From RGEC01 sp964626685 (GTDB lineage: Bacteria > Bacteroidota > Bacteroidia > NS11-12g > UBA955): a stretch of 64,000 bases of DNA. A program made the translations under genes and the position numbers. Below are positions 25,943-35,016 of this stretch, piece by piece. The notes beneath the pieces were generated by a model. That model was not told where the DNA came from and did not search any database. It saw nothing but the letters and a program-made list of their open reading frames with translations. The DNA lies in NCBI GenBank assembly GCA_964626685.1, contig CAZVJY010000002.1, forward strand, positions 124,001 through 188,000. Reading direction: 5' to 3'. How positions within the stretch are numbered: position 1 is the stretch's first letter; each line of letters starts with the position of its first letter.

Positions 25943-26886
25943 GGTTGCTGGTAAAAATATGGCCCTTTTTTATTGGAGTTGTACTTTGGATGGCCTTTTC
26001 CACACCCCCGGATTTCAATGAATTGACTGAAGCACAGATGGGAAGAAAACTGTTTTTTGACAAACGGTTTTCACTCAATAACAGCATCAGCTGTGCCGAT
26101 TGTCACATTCCTAACTTTGCTTTCTCAGACACAACCGCATTATCCAAAGGTTTTAACAGGGAAAGAACCACCCGCAATGCGCCACCGCTGACCAACCTAA
26201 CCGGAAGACCTTACTTTTTCTGGGATGGACGTTCACCCAGCCTCGAAGACCAGGTCCTTCATCCCATTCAGCATCCGGTAGAAATGGGATTAACCCTTAA
26301 AGAACTGAACAAAAGACTAAGGGCAGATAAATTCTATGTAAATTGGTTTAAAAAACATTACGGAAAACTCCCTGACGCCTACCTGGCCGCCCGAGCCATT
26401 GCCGCATTTGAGCGCACCCTCGAGACCGGCAATGCGCCTATTGACCGATTTATGGACGGAGACTCCGGCGCAATCAGCATTTCAGCGATGCGCGGCCGTG
26501 ATGTTTTCACCGAAAAAGGAAAATGTTTTGAATGCCATTTTACACCGGATTTTACGGCCGATGAATTCAAGAACATTGGATTGTTCAATGCCAAAAACCT
26601 AAATGACAGCGGCAGATACATAGTAACCAAAAACCCGGCGGATCTGGGTAAATTCAGGGTTCCGGGCTTGCGAAATGTAACCCTTACTGCGCCTTACATG
26701 CACAATGGAATGTTCAAAAGCCTGGAAGAAGTTATCGATTACTACAACGATCCTGCGTCGGTGGTTCCGGATGGCATCAACCGCGACACGTTGCTGATTG
26801 GCAAATTAAACCTCACTCCTCAGGAGAAAGCAGACTTGCTGGCCTTTTTGCAAACCCTGACTTCTGCTTCCGCTTCGCGCAAATAA
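25939..26886 (+). CDS. Di-haem cytochrome c peroxidase (MauG/CcpA family)
   Basis: 315 residues. An N-terminal hydrophobic segment (IWPFFIGVVLWMAFS) exports or anchors it to the periplasm. Two CxxCH haem sites: CADCHIPNFAFSD near residue 52 and CFECHFTPDFTADEF near 198. GRKLFFDKRFSLNNSISC near 36-53, PPLTNLTGRPYFFWDGR near 83, and VPGLRNVTLTAPYMHNGMF near 240 are standard for bacterial di-haem peroxidases, which reduce hydrogen peroxide with electrons from a small cytochrome. It overlaps the pseudouridine synthase gene by 4 bases, an odd pairing not explained by function. Confidence 0.92.
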   Translation: MRLLVKIWPFFIGVVLWMAFSTPPDFNELTEAQMGRKLFFDKRFSLNNSISCADCHIPNFAFSDTTALSKGFNRERTTRNAPPLTNLTGRPYFFWDGRSPSLEDQVLHPIQHPVEMGLTLKELNKRLRADKFYVNWFKKHYGKLPDAYLAARAIAAFERTLETGNAPIDRFMDGDSGAISISAMRGRDVFTEKGKCFECHFTPDFTADEFKNIGLFNAKNLNDSGRYIVTKNPADLGKFRVPGLRNVTLTAPYMHNGMFKSLEEVIDYYNDPASVVPDGINRDTLLIGKLNLTPQEKADLLAFLQTLTSASASRK

Positions 26887-26894
26887 TCCCGATC

Positions 26895-27365
26895 ATGAAC
26901 GCTGCTAAGCCATCATCCAAAGAACTTGGAGAAATTTCAGAGAAACTTCGAAGGCTAAAAAAGAAACCGCCAGGCAATCTTGACCGGCAATTTGAGGAAG
27001 CACACGACGCGGTTTTTTCTCAAACAGACTGTCTGACTTGCGCCAACTGCTGCAAAACCGCTTCACCCATGTTGTTCGAAAAAGATATTGAACGACTGGC
27101 AAAGCATTTAAAACTGAAACCCGGTGCTTTTATTGAACAATATTTGTTCCTCGATACCGACGGAATTCATGCTTTTAGGCAAACGCCTTGTTCGTTTTTA
27201 GGCAATGATAACTACTGCAGCGTATATGAACACAGACCCAAAGCCTGCAGGGAATATCCGCATACCAACATGCGAAAAATGCACACATTGCTGACCCTGG
27301 CTGAAAAAAACCTGCAAATTTGTCCGGCGGTTGCCCAAATTGTGCAACGCATTGAAAATGCCTAA
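26895..27365 (+). CDS. YkgJ-family cysteine cluster protein
   Basis: 156 residues with the Cys pattern of the CxxCxxCC family: CLTCANCCK near residues 46-54, CSFLGNDNYC near 102-111, and CREYP near 121. The arrangement (CxxCxxCC, then C-x8-C and a further Cys) is thought to bind a metal or Fe-S cluster. Function unknown. The C-terminal CPAVAQIVQRIENA has one more Cys. It follows the peroxidase gene after 8 bases. Confidence 0.88.
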   Translation: MNAAKPSSKELGEISEKLRRLKKKPPGNLDRQFEEAHDAVFSQTDCLTCANCCKTASPMLFEKDIERLAKHLKLKPGAFIEQYLFLDTDGIHAFRQTPCSFLGNDNYCSVYEHRPKACREYPHTNMRKMHTLLTLAEKNLQICPAVAQIVQRIENA

Positions 27366-27394
27366 AACCCTGCAGTTTGGGGCAGGCTGTAGCG

Positions 27395-27402
27395 TATATT
27401 TG
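27395..27402 (+). promoter_or_regulatory. Candidate -7 element of lepA
   Basis: TATATTTG matches TAnnTTTG exactly, 11 bases before the ATG at 27414; a TTTG lies at 27376-27379, closer than usual. The nearly leaderless arrangement favours the ATG over the GTG at 27405. Confidence 0.5.
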
Positions 27403-27413
27403 CAGTGCATTTT

Positions 27414-29204
27414 ATGAAAAACATCCGCAACTTCTGCATTATAGCCCATATTGACCACGGTAAAAGCACGCTGGCAGACCGTTTGCTGGAATATACCGGA
27501 ACCCTGGATAAACGCCAGCTACAGGCACAGACCCTGGACGACATGGACCTGGAACGCGAACGCGGTATTACCATCAAGAGCCACGCCATCCAGATGAATT
27601 ACAGCCTGGATGGTCAGGATTACGTGCTAAACCTGATTGACACTCCCGGTCACGTGGATTTCAGCTATGAAGTTAGCCGTAGCATTGCCGCCTGCGAAGG
27701 CGCCCTGCTGATTGTGGATGCCAGCCAGGGTATTGAAGCGCAGACCATCAGCAACCTGTTTATGGCGCTGGAACACGGACTGGAAATCATTCCCGTGCTC
27801 AATAAAATTGACCTTCCCGGCGCCATGCCAGAAGAAGTGAAAGACGAAATTGTGGAATTGCTGGGCTGCAAGCGAGAAGAAATTATTTCTGCCAGTGGTA
27901 AAACCGGGCAGGGCGTTTATGATGTGCTTCGTGCTATTATCGAGCGTGTTCCTGCCCCCAAAGGAAATCCGGATGCACCGCTGAAGGCGCTTATCTTCGA
28001 TTCAGTTTTCAATTCCTTCCGAGGAATTATTGCCTATTACAGGGTGCTTGATGGCAGCATCAAGAGCGGACAGCATGTAAAATTCATGAATACCGGCCTG
28101 GATTACCACGCCGATGAAATTGGCGTACTGAAACTGGACCTTGCACCCAAAAAACAAATTTCAGCAGGTGATGTGGGCTATATCATTTCCGGCATCAAGG
28201 ATGCCAAGGAAGTAAAGGTTGGTGATACCATTACTGATTTTGAGAAACCGGCTTCCGAGGCCATTAAAGGATTTGAAGATGTGAAACCCATGGTTTTTGC
28301 CGGTATTTATCCGGTAGATACCGAAGACTACGAAGAACTGCGGGAGAGCATGTCAAAACTGCAACTCAACGATGCCTCTATTGTTTTTGAACCTGAAAGC
28401 TCGGCGGCACTGGGTTTTGGATTCCGCTGCGGATTCCTGGGCATGTTGCACCTGGAAATTATTCAGGAACGCCTGGAGCGTGAGTTTGGTATGACAGTAA
28501 TAACCACCGTGCCAAACGTTAGCTACAACGCCTACGATACGAAGGGAGAAGAAATACTCGTAAATAATCCCAGTGATCTTCCCCCACCGGAGAAGATTGA
28601 TTATGTGGAAGAACCTTATATCACAGCCTCTGTCATTACCAAATCTGAATATGTAGGATCGGTGATGAGCCTTTGTCTGGATAAGCGCGGCATATTAAAA
28701 AACCAGGTTTACCTAACCTCCGAGCGGGTAGAAATGACCTTCGAAATGCCGTTAGCGGAAATTGTATTTGATTTTTATGACCGCCTGAAAACCATCAGCC
28801 GCGGGTATGCCAGCTTTGACTATCAGCCATTGGGCTACAGGGAAAGCAAGCTGGTTAAGATGGATATCCTCCTAAACGGAAAACAGGTAGATGCACTGAG
28901 CGCCATTATTCACCGTGATAATGCGCATGACCTCGGCAAGAAAATTTGCAAGAAACTGAAAGACCTGATTCCCAAACAACAATTTGAAATTGCGATCCAG
29001 GCTGCCATTGGGGCCAAGATCATATCGCGTGAAAACATCTCTGCCATAAGAAAAGATGTAACTGCCAAATGTTATGGTGGCGATATCAGCCGTAAGCGCA
29101 AACTGCTCGAAAAACAGAAAGCGGGCAAGAAACGCATGCGTCAGGTGGGCAATGTTGAAATTCCCCAAAGTGCCTTTATGGCTGTATTGAAACTGAACGA
29201 TTAA
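27414..29204 (+). CDS. lepA: Elongation factor 4 (LepA)
   Basis: 596 residues. A ribosomal back-translocase GTPase. G1 AHIDHGKSTLADRLL near residue 10, switch I ERERGITIKSHA near 46, G3 DTPGHVDFSYEV near 75, G4 NKIDLPGA near 130. EF-G-like domains III and V and the LepA C-terminal domain (AKIISRENISAIRKDVTAK near 535, KKRMRQVGNVEIPQSAF near 573) are complete. It is preceded by a strong -7 match. No lepB follows; the next gene is dprA. Confidence 0.96.
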   Translation: MKNIRNFCIIAHIDHGKSTLADRLLEYTGTLDKRQLQAQTLDDMDLERERGITIKSHAIQMNYSLDGQDYVLNLIDTPGHVDFSYEVSRSIAACEGALLIVDASQGIEAQTISNLFMALEHGLEIIPVLNKIDLPGAMPEEVKDEIVELLGCKREEIISASGKTGQGVYDVLRAIIERVPAPKGNPDAPLKALIFDSVFNSFRGIIAYYRVLDGSIKSGQHVKFMNTGLDYHADEIGVLKLDLAPKKQISAGDVGYIISGIKDAKEVKVGDTITDFEKPASEAIKGFEDVKPMVFAGIYPVDTEDYEELRESMSKLQLNDASIVFEPESSAALGFGFRCGFLGMLHLEIIQERLEREFGMTVITTVPNVSYNAYDTKGEEILVNNPSDLPPPEKIDYVEEPYITASVITKSEYVGSVMSLCLDKRGILKNQVYLTSERVEMTFEMPLAEIVFDFYDRLKTISRGYASFDYQPLGYRESKLVKMDILLNGKQVDALSAIIHRDNAHDLGKKICKKLKDLIPKQQFEIAIQAAIGAKIISRENISAIRKDVTAKCYGGDISRKRKLLEKQKAGKKRMRQVGNVEIPQSAFMAVLKLND

Positions 29205-29250
29205 TTCCAAGCCGGAATTTCCAGATAGTTTGGAAATCCGATAGAAATCG

Positions 29251-29274
29251 CCTATATTCGAAGATATAGGTTTG
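29251..29274 (+). promoter_or_regulatory. Dyad overlapping the -7 element of dprA
   Basis: CCTATAT (29251-29257) and ATATAGG (29264-29270) are a perfect 7-bp inverted repeat around TCGAAG. The last bases run into TAGGTTTG (29267-29274), a perfect TAnnTTTG. The dyad could be an operator or the lepA terminator; the overlap favours an operator. Confidence 0.45.
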
Positions 29275-29291
29275 TTAATATTTTTATCATT

Positions 29292-30395
29292 TTGGAATTA
29301 TTTTATTTGTTGTCATTGTCTCAAATTCCCGGTATTGGCCCCATTTCAGGGAAAACGCTTATTAGCCATTGCGGCTCGGCCGAAGCTGTTTTTAAAGAAA
29401 AGAAGCGTGTCTTGGAAAAAATCCCCGGAATCGGCAGCATGGGCGCTTCTGCCATCAGGCAAGAAAGCGGAGCTTATGTGGCAGAAAAGGAGCTATCGTT
29501 TATCGAGAAGGAAGGTATACGGGTTTTACCATACACCTCTGCTGAATATCCCATCCGGCTTAAACAAATTCTGGACAGCCCTCTCCTGCTTTTTGTAAGA
29601 GGTAATACCGAACTCAACCCCATGCGCACCTGTGCCATTGTGGGTACGCGAAAAAACACACCGGAAGGTGCTCAGACTGCGCGCAGCATTGTTTCCGGCT
29701 TAAAACAGCACAACTGCCATATTATCAGCGGACTTGCTTTTGGCATTGACATTGTGGCACATAAAACGGCCGTGGATGAGCAAATCCCTACGATTGCTGT
29801 GGTTGCACATGGACTTGATATAATATATCCATTAAGGCATAAGCCTGTTGCCGAAAAAATGCTGGCCTCGGGTGGCGCCATTATAACCGAGCTTTTTAGC
29901 GGCACCCCGCTGCATCCAGATTTGTTTCCGCGCAGAAACCGTATTGTTGCCGGTATGAGCGACACCGTGGTGGTCATTGAAAGCATGATCAGGGGCGGCA
30001 GCATGATCACCGCACAAATTGCCCACAGCTATGACCGGGATGTATTTGCTGTTCCCGGTAAACCCGGTGATAAAATGAGTGAAGGGTGTAATTTCCTAAT
30101 CAAAAACCTAAAAGCAGGGCTTTGCGAAAATGCCGGCGATGTGACCAGAGGCATGAACTGGGATATTGGAAGTGTAAAGAAAACAAACGTTCAAACCTCC
30201 ATGCTTTTTGACCTTTCGCCAGAAGAAAAGTTGATTATGGATTGCCTGAAAGGCAAAGCCAGACATGCGGACGAACTGCTATTATCTACCGGACTTCCAA
30301 TGAGCCGTCTAACGCTTTTGTTACTGGAAATGGAAATGAAGCAAATGGTAGGCAGCCTGCCTGGGAAGATGTATAAGAATCTCGCCTTCGGCTGA
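29292..30395 (+). CDS. dprA: DNA-protecting protein DprA
   Basis: 367 residues. DprA binds incoming single-stranded DNA during natural transformation and loads RecA. N-terminal helix-hairpin-helix-like segment (LSQIPGIGPISGKTLI and LEKIPGIGSMGASAI), Rossmann-like domain with CAIVGTRKNTPEG near residue 115, IISGLAFGIDIVAHKTAV near 138-155, and the GSMITA near 236; FAVPGKPGDKMSEGCNFLI near 255; a C-terminal winged-helix domain from about 310. The start is TTG; no ATG or GTG precedes the conserved N-terminus in frame. Its last base abuts the convergent yidC gene. Confidence 0.93.
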   Translation: MELFYLLSLSQIPGIGPISGKTLISHCGSAEAVFKEKKRVLEKIPGIGSMGASAIRQESGAYVAEKELSFIEKEGIRVLPYTSAEYPIRLKQILDSPLLLFVRGNTELNPMRTCAIVGTRKNTPEGAQTARSIVSGLKQHNCHIISGLAFGIDIVAHKTAVDEQIPTIAVVAHGLDIIYPLRHKPVAEKMLASGGAIITELFSGTPLHPDLFPRRNRIVAGMSDTVVVIESMIRGGSMITAQIAHSYDRDVFAVPGKPGDKMSEGCNFLIKNLKAGLCENAGDVTRGMNWDIGSVKKTNVQTSMLFDLSPEEKLIMDCLKGKARHADELLLSTGLPMSRLTLLLLEMEMKQMVGSLPGKMYKNLAFG

Positions 30396-32243
30396 TTACT
30401 TTTTACCGCCCGGCTTGCGGGTATTGCCCTGGGTCTTCTGCTGCTGAGCCTTCATTACTTCTTCAAGGCGGCGTGAGAAATTGCTTTTCTTAACCGGCTT
30501 TTTACGGGCTTCCGCAATCTGTTGATGCAGTTTCTGATCGTCAACCAAACGACGGATAGCAAATTGCTGTCCGAAAGTGACCATATTGCTCACAAAGTAG
30601 TACCAGGTGAGCCCGCTGGGATAATCGTTCAGTACACCAAGGAAAATGATAGGCATGATGTATCCAATCCATTTCATTTGCCCGGTCACACCCGAAATCT
30701 GGTTATTCAGATGGGTATAAATAAGGGTGGAAATGGTCATCAGCAAGGTAAATAAACTGATATGGTCACCATATCCGGGAATATGAAAACCAAACTCAAG
30801 AATGCTGTCATAGGCACTCAGGTCGGGACTCCACAGAAATGATTTCTGCCTTAGTTCGAACAATACAGGAAAGAATTGAAATAAAGCAAACAAGATAGGC
30901 ATCTGCAACAGCATGGGAACGCAACCGCTCATAGGATTAACTCCGGCTTTCTTATACAAGGCCAGATTCTCCACCTGTATTTTTTGCATATCATTGCCAT
31001 ACTTTTCCTTTATCTGGTCAATTTCCGGTTTTAGGATGCGCATTTTGGCCGTAGATATATAGCTTTTATATACGAGGGGCAGCAAAATGAACTTGATGAT
31101 CAGTGTAAGCAGCAGAATAAGAACACCCATACTCCCGATTTTCCCGTCAAGGAAGTTGAAAATAGGCAGCACCATCCAACGGTTAACCCAGCCAAAAATA
31201 CCCCATCCAAGTGGAATCATGCGGTGCAGTTCATGGTCCGTAAATCCGGGATTTACCGCTTGCAATGTCTTGTAACTGTTGGGTCCAAAGAAAAAGGACA
31301 TATTCCAGGTCTTTTCCTTTTCCCTGCTGTAGGGCAGGTATAGTTCCGATTGCATATCCTTGATGTAACCGGGCTCCCGGGATTCTTTCCACTCAAGATT
31401 GCTTCCCTGCGCAAACCCATCCTTGTTGATGATGGTAGCATTGAAATATTGCTGTTTAAACGCTACCCACTGCAGGTTTCCGGGAATTTTCTCCAGTCTT
31501 TCGGGACTGCTTGATGATAGAGATTCAGGATGCTCGCCGGGAACACGGTACGCAATAGTACTATGCTGATTTTCAAACTGCATTCCCTTCTCCTGTTTGT
31601 GGAGAAGTGCTCTCCAAATAAGTTTGAGGTCATTGCTGCGCTGAAACTCATTTTCCAGGCCTTGAACTTTTACACTGTAATCCAGTAAAAATTCCTGTTT
31701 TGACAGTGTATATTTCTGTTCAATGAAACCACCATTGCCATTGTCGAGGCGAAAGGTTATACTTTCAGGGGTTTGCGATGCAATCTGCCAGTTAAATCTG
31801 TCGGTTCTTAAAACATCATTTTTGGTGGTAATTTCATAAAAAAATTCCGTGTGTTTTTTATCCAGCAAAATCAGGTCGGTAGAGTCTGCCCGACGAAACG
31901 GGTTCAGTTTGACCTGCGTTGGTCTGCCACCCATGGTAGTAAAAGAAACCGACATAGAAGCATTGGCCAGTGTCACTTCCGACGACTGACCGCCAAAGTG
32001 CCTTGAAAACCCACCGTAAATGGTTTTCAGCAGTGAACTGTCTTTTTCTGCTTCTGAAGATTTTAATGTATCGGTGAAAACATTGTTTTGAGCCGATTTT
32101 TTACCGGCAGCTTCGGTTTTAGCCAGGCTGTCAGCCATTCTTTTTTGACTGGCAATTTCCTGCTCAGAAGGAGCAGCCCACCAGTAATAGCCTACCAGAA
32201 TCAAAAAGATGAGCGAAAAACCTATGATTGTATTGCGATCCAT
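30396..32243 (-). CDS. yidC: Membrane protein insertase YidC
   Basis: 615 residues. Inserts and folds inner-membrane proteins with or without SecYEG. N-terminal helix (TIIGFSLIFLILVGYYWW), large periplasmic beta domain to about residue 345, then the conserved insertase core with five helices from about 358, including FILLPLVYKSYISTAKMRIL near 388 with the positively charged helix end and GCVPMLLQMPILFALFQFFP near 440. The C-terminus is basic (KKPVKKSNFSRRLEEVM), as in other Bacteroidota. It abuts dprA tail to tail. The divergent atpD gene is 158 bases upstream. Confidence 0.95.
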   Translation of the reverse strand: MDRNTIIGFSLIFLILVGYYWWAAPSEQEIASQKRMADSLAKTEAAGKKSAQNNVFTDTLKSSEAEKDSSLLKTIYGGFSRHFGGQSSEVTLANASMSVSFTTMGGRPTQVKLNPFRRADSTDLILLDKKHTEFFYEITTKNDVLRTDRFNWQIASQTPESITFRLDNGNGGFIEQKYTLSKQEFLLDYSVKVQGLENEFQRSNDLKLIWRALLHKQEKGMQFENQHSTIAYRVPGEHPESLSSSSPERLEKIPGNLQWVAFKQQYFNATIINKDGFAQGSNLEWKESREPGYIKDMQSELYLPYSREKEKTWNMSFFFGPNSYKTLQAVNPGFTDHELHRMIPLGWGIFGWVNRWMVLPIFNFLDGKIGSMGVLILLLTLIIKFILLPLVYKSYISTAKMRILKPEIDQIKEKYGNDMQKIQVENLALYKKAGVNPMSGCVPMLLQMPILFALFQFFPVLFELRQKSFLWSPDLSAYDSILEFGFHIPGYGDHISLFTLLMTISTLIYTHLNNQISGVTGQMKWIGYIMPIIFLGVLNDYPSGLTWYYFVSNMVTFGQQFAIRRLVDDQKLHQQIAEARKKPVKKSNFSRRLEEVMKAQQQKTQGNTRKPGGKK

Positions 32244-32351
32244 GTTGAAGGGGCGAAATTACGTATATTCTGCCTAAATTCACAGTAGAAATGCCTTGGA
32301 AAGGATGCTTAAAAAACCAATGCATGCGTTATAAAAAGATTTCGTTATTAA

Positions 32352-32385
32352 TATGAGTAAAGGCCACAATAATTTCTTACCTTTG
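32352..32385 (+). promoter_or_regulatory. Candidate promoter of atpDC
   Basis: TATG (32352-32355), 22 bases, then a perfect TACCTTTG (32378-32385), 16 bases before atpD. The rest of the yidC-atpD gap (32244-32401) holds no other clear element. Confidence 0.5.
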
Positions 32386-32401
32386 CGGCTCGAAAAACCT
32401 C

Positions 32402-33910
32402 ATGGCTAATACAGGTAAAATTTCTCAAATCATCGGAGCGGTAGTTGACGTAAGTTTCAACGAAGCAGGCTCCACACTCCCCAACATCTATAACGCACTC
32501 CACGTAACCCGTGACAACGGGCAGAAAGTAGTGCTCGAAGTACAGCAGCACCTTGGTGAAAACATCGTGAGAACCATTGCGATGGACAGCACCGACGGCC
32601 TGCGCCGTGGCATGGATGCAGTGGATACAGGAAACGCCATTACAATGCCTACCGGCGAAGCCATTCGCGGAAGGCTTCTGAATGTGGTAGGAGAAGCGAT
32701 TGATGGTATGACCGCCACAGACAACAGCAATGGACGCCCCATTCACGCCAAAGCGCCTTCTTTTGAAAATCTGAGCACTTCAACCGAACCGTTATTCACC
32801 GGAATCAAGGTTATTGATTTGCTGGAACCCTATGCCAAGGGCGGTAAAATCGGACTGTTCGGCGGTGCAGGTGTAGGAAAAACCGTATTGATCATGGAAC
32901 TCATCAACAACATCGCAAAGGCATACAGCGGTATGTCTGTATTTGCGGGTGTGGGTGAACGTACCCGTGAAGGAAACGATCTTCTTCGTGAAATGATTGA
33001 ATCAGGCGTTATCAAATACGGTAAAGAATTCAACAAAAGCATGGAAGAAGGCGGCTGGGACCTAAATAAGGTTGATATGAATGAACTGAGCCAGAGCCAG
33101 GCTACCCTTGTATTCGGACAGATGAACGAACCTCCCGGAGCACGTGCCCGAGTAGCGCTCAGCGGTCTTACCGTAGCAGAATACTTCCGCGATGGCGACG
33201 GACAAGGCGCAGGACGTGATATCCTTTTCTTTATTGACAACATCTTCCGTTTCACACAGGCCGGTTCAGAAGTATCTGCGCTTTTGGGACGTATGCCATC
33301 AGCAGTAGGTTATCAGCCCACACTGGCAACCGAAATGGGTGTGATGCAGGAACGTATTACCTCTACCACACGCGGTTCTATTACTTCAGTTCAGGCGGTA
33401 TATGTGCCTGCGGATGACTTGACCGACCCCGCTCCTGCCACAACCTTCGCCCACCTTGATGCAACTACTGTACTGAGCCGTAAAATTGCGGAGCTGGGTA
33501 TTTATCCCGCTGTAGATCCTTTGGATTCAACCAGCCGTATTCTTACACCTGATGTGGTTGGCAAAGAACACTACGAATGCGCACAACGCGTAAAAGCCCT
33601 GTTGCAGCGTTACAAAGAACTTCAGGATATCATTGCCATCCTTGGTATGGACGAATTGAGCGAAGACGACAAACTGGTGGTGCACCGTGCACGCCGTGTG
33701 CAGCGCTTCCTATCTCAGCCTTTCCACGTTGCAGAACAGTTCACAGGCATACCCGGTGTGCTGGTTGACATCAAGGAAACCATCAAAGCCTTCAACATGA
33801 TTATGGAGGGCGAAGTAGATGAATACCCTGAGGCGGCGTTCAACCTGGTTGGTACCATTGAAGATGCCGTTGCAAAGGGCAAGAAAATGTTGGAAGAAGC
33901 TGCAGCATAA
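32402..33910 (+). CDS. atpD: ATP synthase F1 subunit beta
   Basis: 502 residues. Catalytic beta subunit: GLFGGAGVGKTVLIMELINN (P loop, near 155), GERTREGNDL near 182, ALSGLTVAEYFRD near 254, FIDNIFRFTQAGSEVSALLG near 278, and DELSEDDKLVV near 418 are all intact. In Bacteroidota atpD and atpC usually lie apart from the rest of the operon (atpIBEFHAG), as here. Stop and start of atpC overlap by one base (TAATG). Confidence 0.97.
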   Translation: MANTGKISQIIGAVVDVSFNEAGSTLPNIYNALHVTRDNGQKVVLEVQQHLGENIVRTIAMDSTDGLRRGMDAVDTGNAITMPTGEAIRGRLLNVVGEAIDGMTATDNSNGRPIHAKAPSFENLSTSTEPLFTGIKVIDLLEPYAKGGKIGLFGGAGVGKTVLIMELINNIAKAYSGMSVFAGVGERTREGNDLLREMIESGVIKYGKEFNKSMEEGGWDLNKVDMNELSQSQATLVFGQMNEPPGARARVALSGLTVAEYFRDGDGQGAGRDILFFIDNIFRFTQAGSEVSALLGRMPSAVGYQPTLATEMGVMQERITSTTRGSITSVQAVYVPADDLTDPAPATTFAHLDATTVLSRKIAELGIYPAVDPLDSTSRILTPDVVGKEHYECAQRVKALLQRYKELQDIIAILGMDELSEDDKLVVHRARRVQRFLSQPFHVAEQFTGIPGVLVDIKETIKAFNMIMEGEVDEYPEAAFNLVGTIEDAVAKGKKMLEEAAA

Positions 33911-34140
33911 TGATTGTAGAAATTTTAACTCCCGATAAAACATTGTTCAGCGGTGAAGCCGATGTAGTAACCCTACCCGGAGCACACGGCAGTTTTCAGG
34001 TTTTAAAAAACCACGCACCTATGATTGCCAATCTGAGCAAAGGAACCCTCAGCATCAACTCTGTTGAAGGCAAACAGCAGTTTGAAGTGAATGGAGGCCT
34101 TGTCGAGGTGCTTAAAAACAAGGTAATCGTACTCGTTTAG
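33910..34140 (+). CDS. atpC: ATP synthase F1 subunit epsilon, short form
   Basis: 76 residues; only the N-terminal beta-sandwich (MIVEILTPDKTLFSGEAD, LPGAHGSFQVLKNHAPMIANL near 20-45, NGGLVEVLKNKVIVLV) that contacts gamma and the c-ring. The C-terminal two-helix domain found in E. coli epsilon (about 138 residues), which inhibits ATP hydrolysis, is absent. Short epsilon is common in Bacteroidota. A strong terminator follows 21 bases after the stop. Confidence 0.93.
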   Translation: MIVEILTPDKTLFSGEADVVTLPGAHGSFQVLKNHAPMIANLSKGTLSINSVEGKQQFEVNGGLVEVLKNKVIVLV

Positions 34141-34161
34141 TACAAAAACCATAGATTAAAC

Positions 34162-34192
34162 AAAAAGGGATGGCTGCTTGCCATCCCTTTTT
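34162..34192 (+). terminator. Intrinsic terminator of atpDC
   Basis: AAAAAGGGATGGC and GCCATCCCTTTTT pair perfectly (13 bp) around TGCTT, ending in a T-run. One of the best terminators in the window. Confidence 0.93.
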
Positions 34193-34226
34193 GTTTACCA
34201 TTTTGTCACGACAATATCATTTGTAT

Positions 34227-34411
34227 TGTTTAACTTTTCAACAACTACATAAAACAAAACAAAACACCAAACATAGGAAAAGCCTCTCTGCAATTGGTTT
34301 TTAGGGCGTTTACATTACACTCAGCCCTTGCCGCGCTTTTATCTGTTTAACTTTTGATATTGAATACCTATACAAAAAGCTTGAACAAAAGACAAGTTTT
34401 GTTAAACTTTG
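34227..34411 (+). repeat. Three copies of TGTTWAACTTTK before the ECF sigma gene
   Basis: TGTTTAACTTTT at 34227-34238 and 34344-34355, and TGTTAAACTTTG at 34400-34411, in the 216-base space between the atpC terminator and the sigma gene. The third ends 12 bases before the ATG and also resembles a -7 element (TA-N3-TTTG). The space is otherwise AT-rich with an AAAAC-rich stretch near 34249-34268. Confidence 0.55.
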
Positions 34412-34423
34412 CTAAACAAATCT

Positions 34424-34963
34424 ATGACAAAACTAACCTCAGACTTCAACAAACTCATGGTGCATGAATTGCAACCACTGAGAAACTATGCATTGTCGTT
34501 GACCCACAATATGGACGATACGAAAGACCTGGTGCAGGAAACCCTGTTGAAGGCCCTGCGCTACAAAGACAAGTTTGCTGAAGGCACCAATCTTCGCGGA
34601 TGGCTCTACACCATCATGAAGAACAACTTCATCAACAACTATCGCAGGGATGCCAAAAGGAACACGTTTCTTGACAGCACTGACAATACCTATTTCATCG
34701 ATTTGCCTTCACACCGCGTAGACAATGACGCGGAACTGAAGTTTATCCGTAAAGACCTGGAAGAAGCCATCGATAGCCTGCCACTTGAGTTAAAAATAAC
34801 CTTTACCATGAATGCGGAAGGTTACAAGTACCATGAGATTGCTGAAGAGCTCAACATACCCATTGGTACAGTAAAAACAAGAATATTCGTTGCCAGAAGA
34901 ATTCTTCGCGAACAATTGGCCTCCTATGGTTCTGAATTTGGCATGAATGCAATGAATGCATAA
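34424..34963 (+). CDS. ECF-type RNA polymerase sigma factor
   Basis: 179 residues from the ATG at 34424 (a TTG 15 bases upstream is possible). Region 2: LQPLRNYALSLTHNMDDTKD then LVQETLLKALRYKDKF, and NLRGWLYTIMKNNFINNYRR near residues 58-77; region 4: DSLPLELKITFTMNAEGYKYH and EIAEELNIPIGTVKTRIFVA near 143-162. It is close to sigma factors widely present in Bacteroidota, and no anti-sigma gene is adjacent. A terminator follows 20 bases after the stop and a lycopene cyclase gene lies beyond it; in several Bacteroidota a sigma factor of this type sits at the head of the carotenoid cluster (recalled, not checked). Three repeats lie upstream. Confidence 0.93.
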   Translation: MTKLTSDFNKLMVHELQPLRNYALSLTHNMDDTKDLVQETLLKALRYKDKFAEGTNLRGWLYTIMKNNFINNYRRDAKRNTFLDSTDNTYFIDLPSHRVDNDAELKFIRKDLEEAIDSLPLELKITFTMNAEGYKYHEIAEELNIPIGTVKTRIFVARRILREQLASYGSEFGMNAMNA

Positions 34964-34983
34964 CATTTATTAACGAACTTTGC

Positions 34984-35010
34984 AGGCATCCCACATTGGG
35001 ATGCCTTTTT
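34984..35010 (+). terminator. Intrinsic terminator between sigma factor and lycopene cyclase
   Basis: AGGCATCCC and GGGATGCCT pair perfectly (9 bp) around ACATT, followed by a T-run. It ends only 6 bases before the ATG of the next gene, so it may attenuate transcription into it. Confidence 0.85.
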
Positions 35011-35016
35011 TATAAT

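Noticed and set aside
34141..34423. tRNA or small RNA in the gap before the sigma gene
   Set aside because: No cloverleaf; only the atpC terminator, the three repeats and AT-rich sequence.
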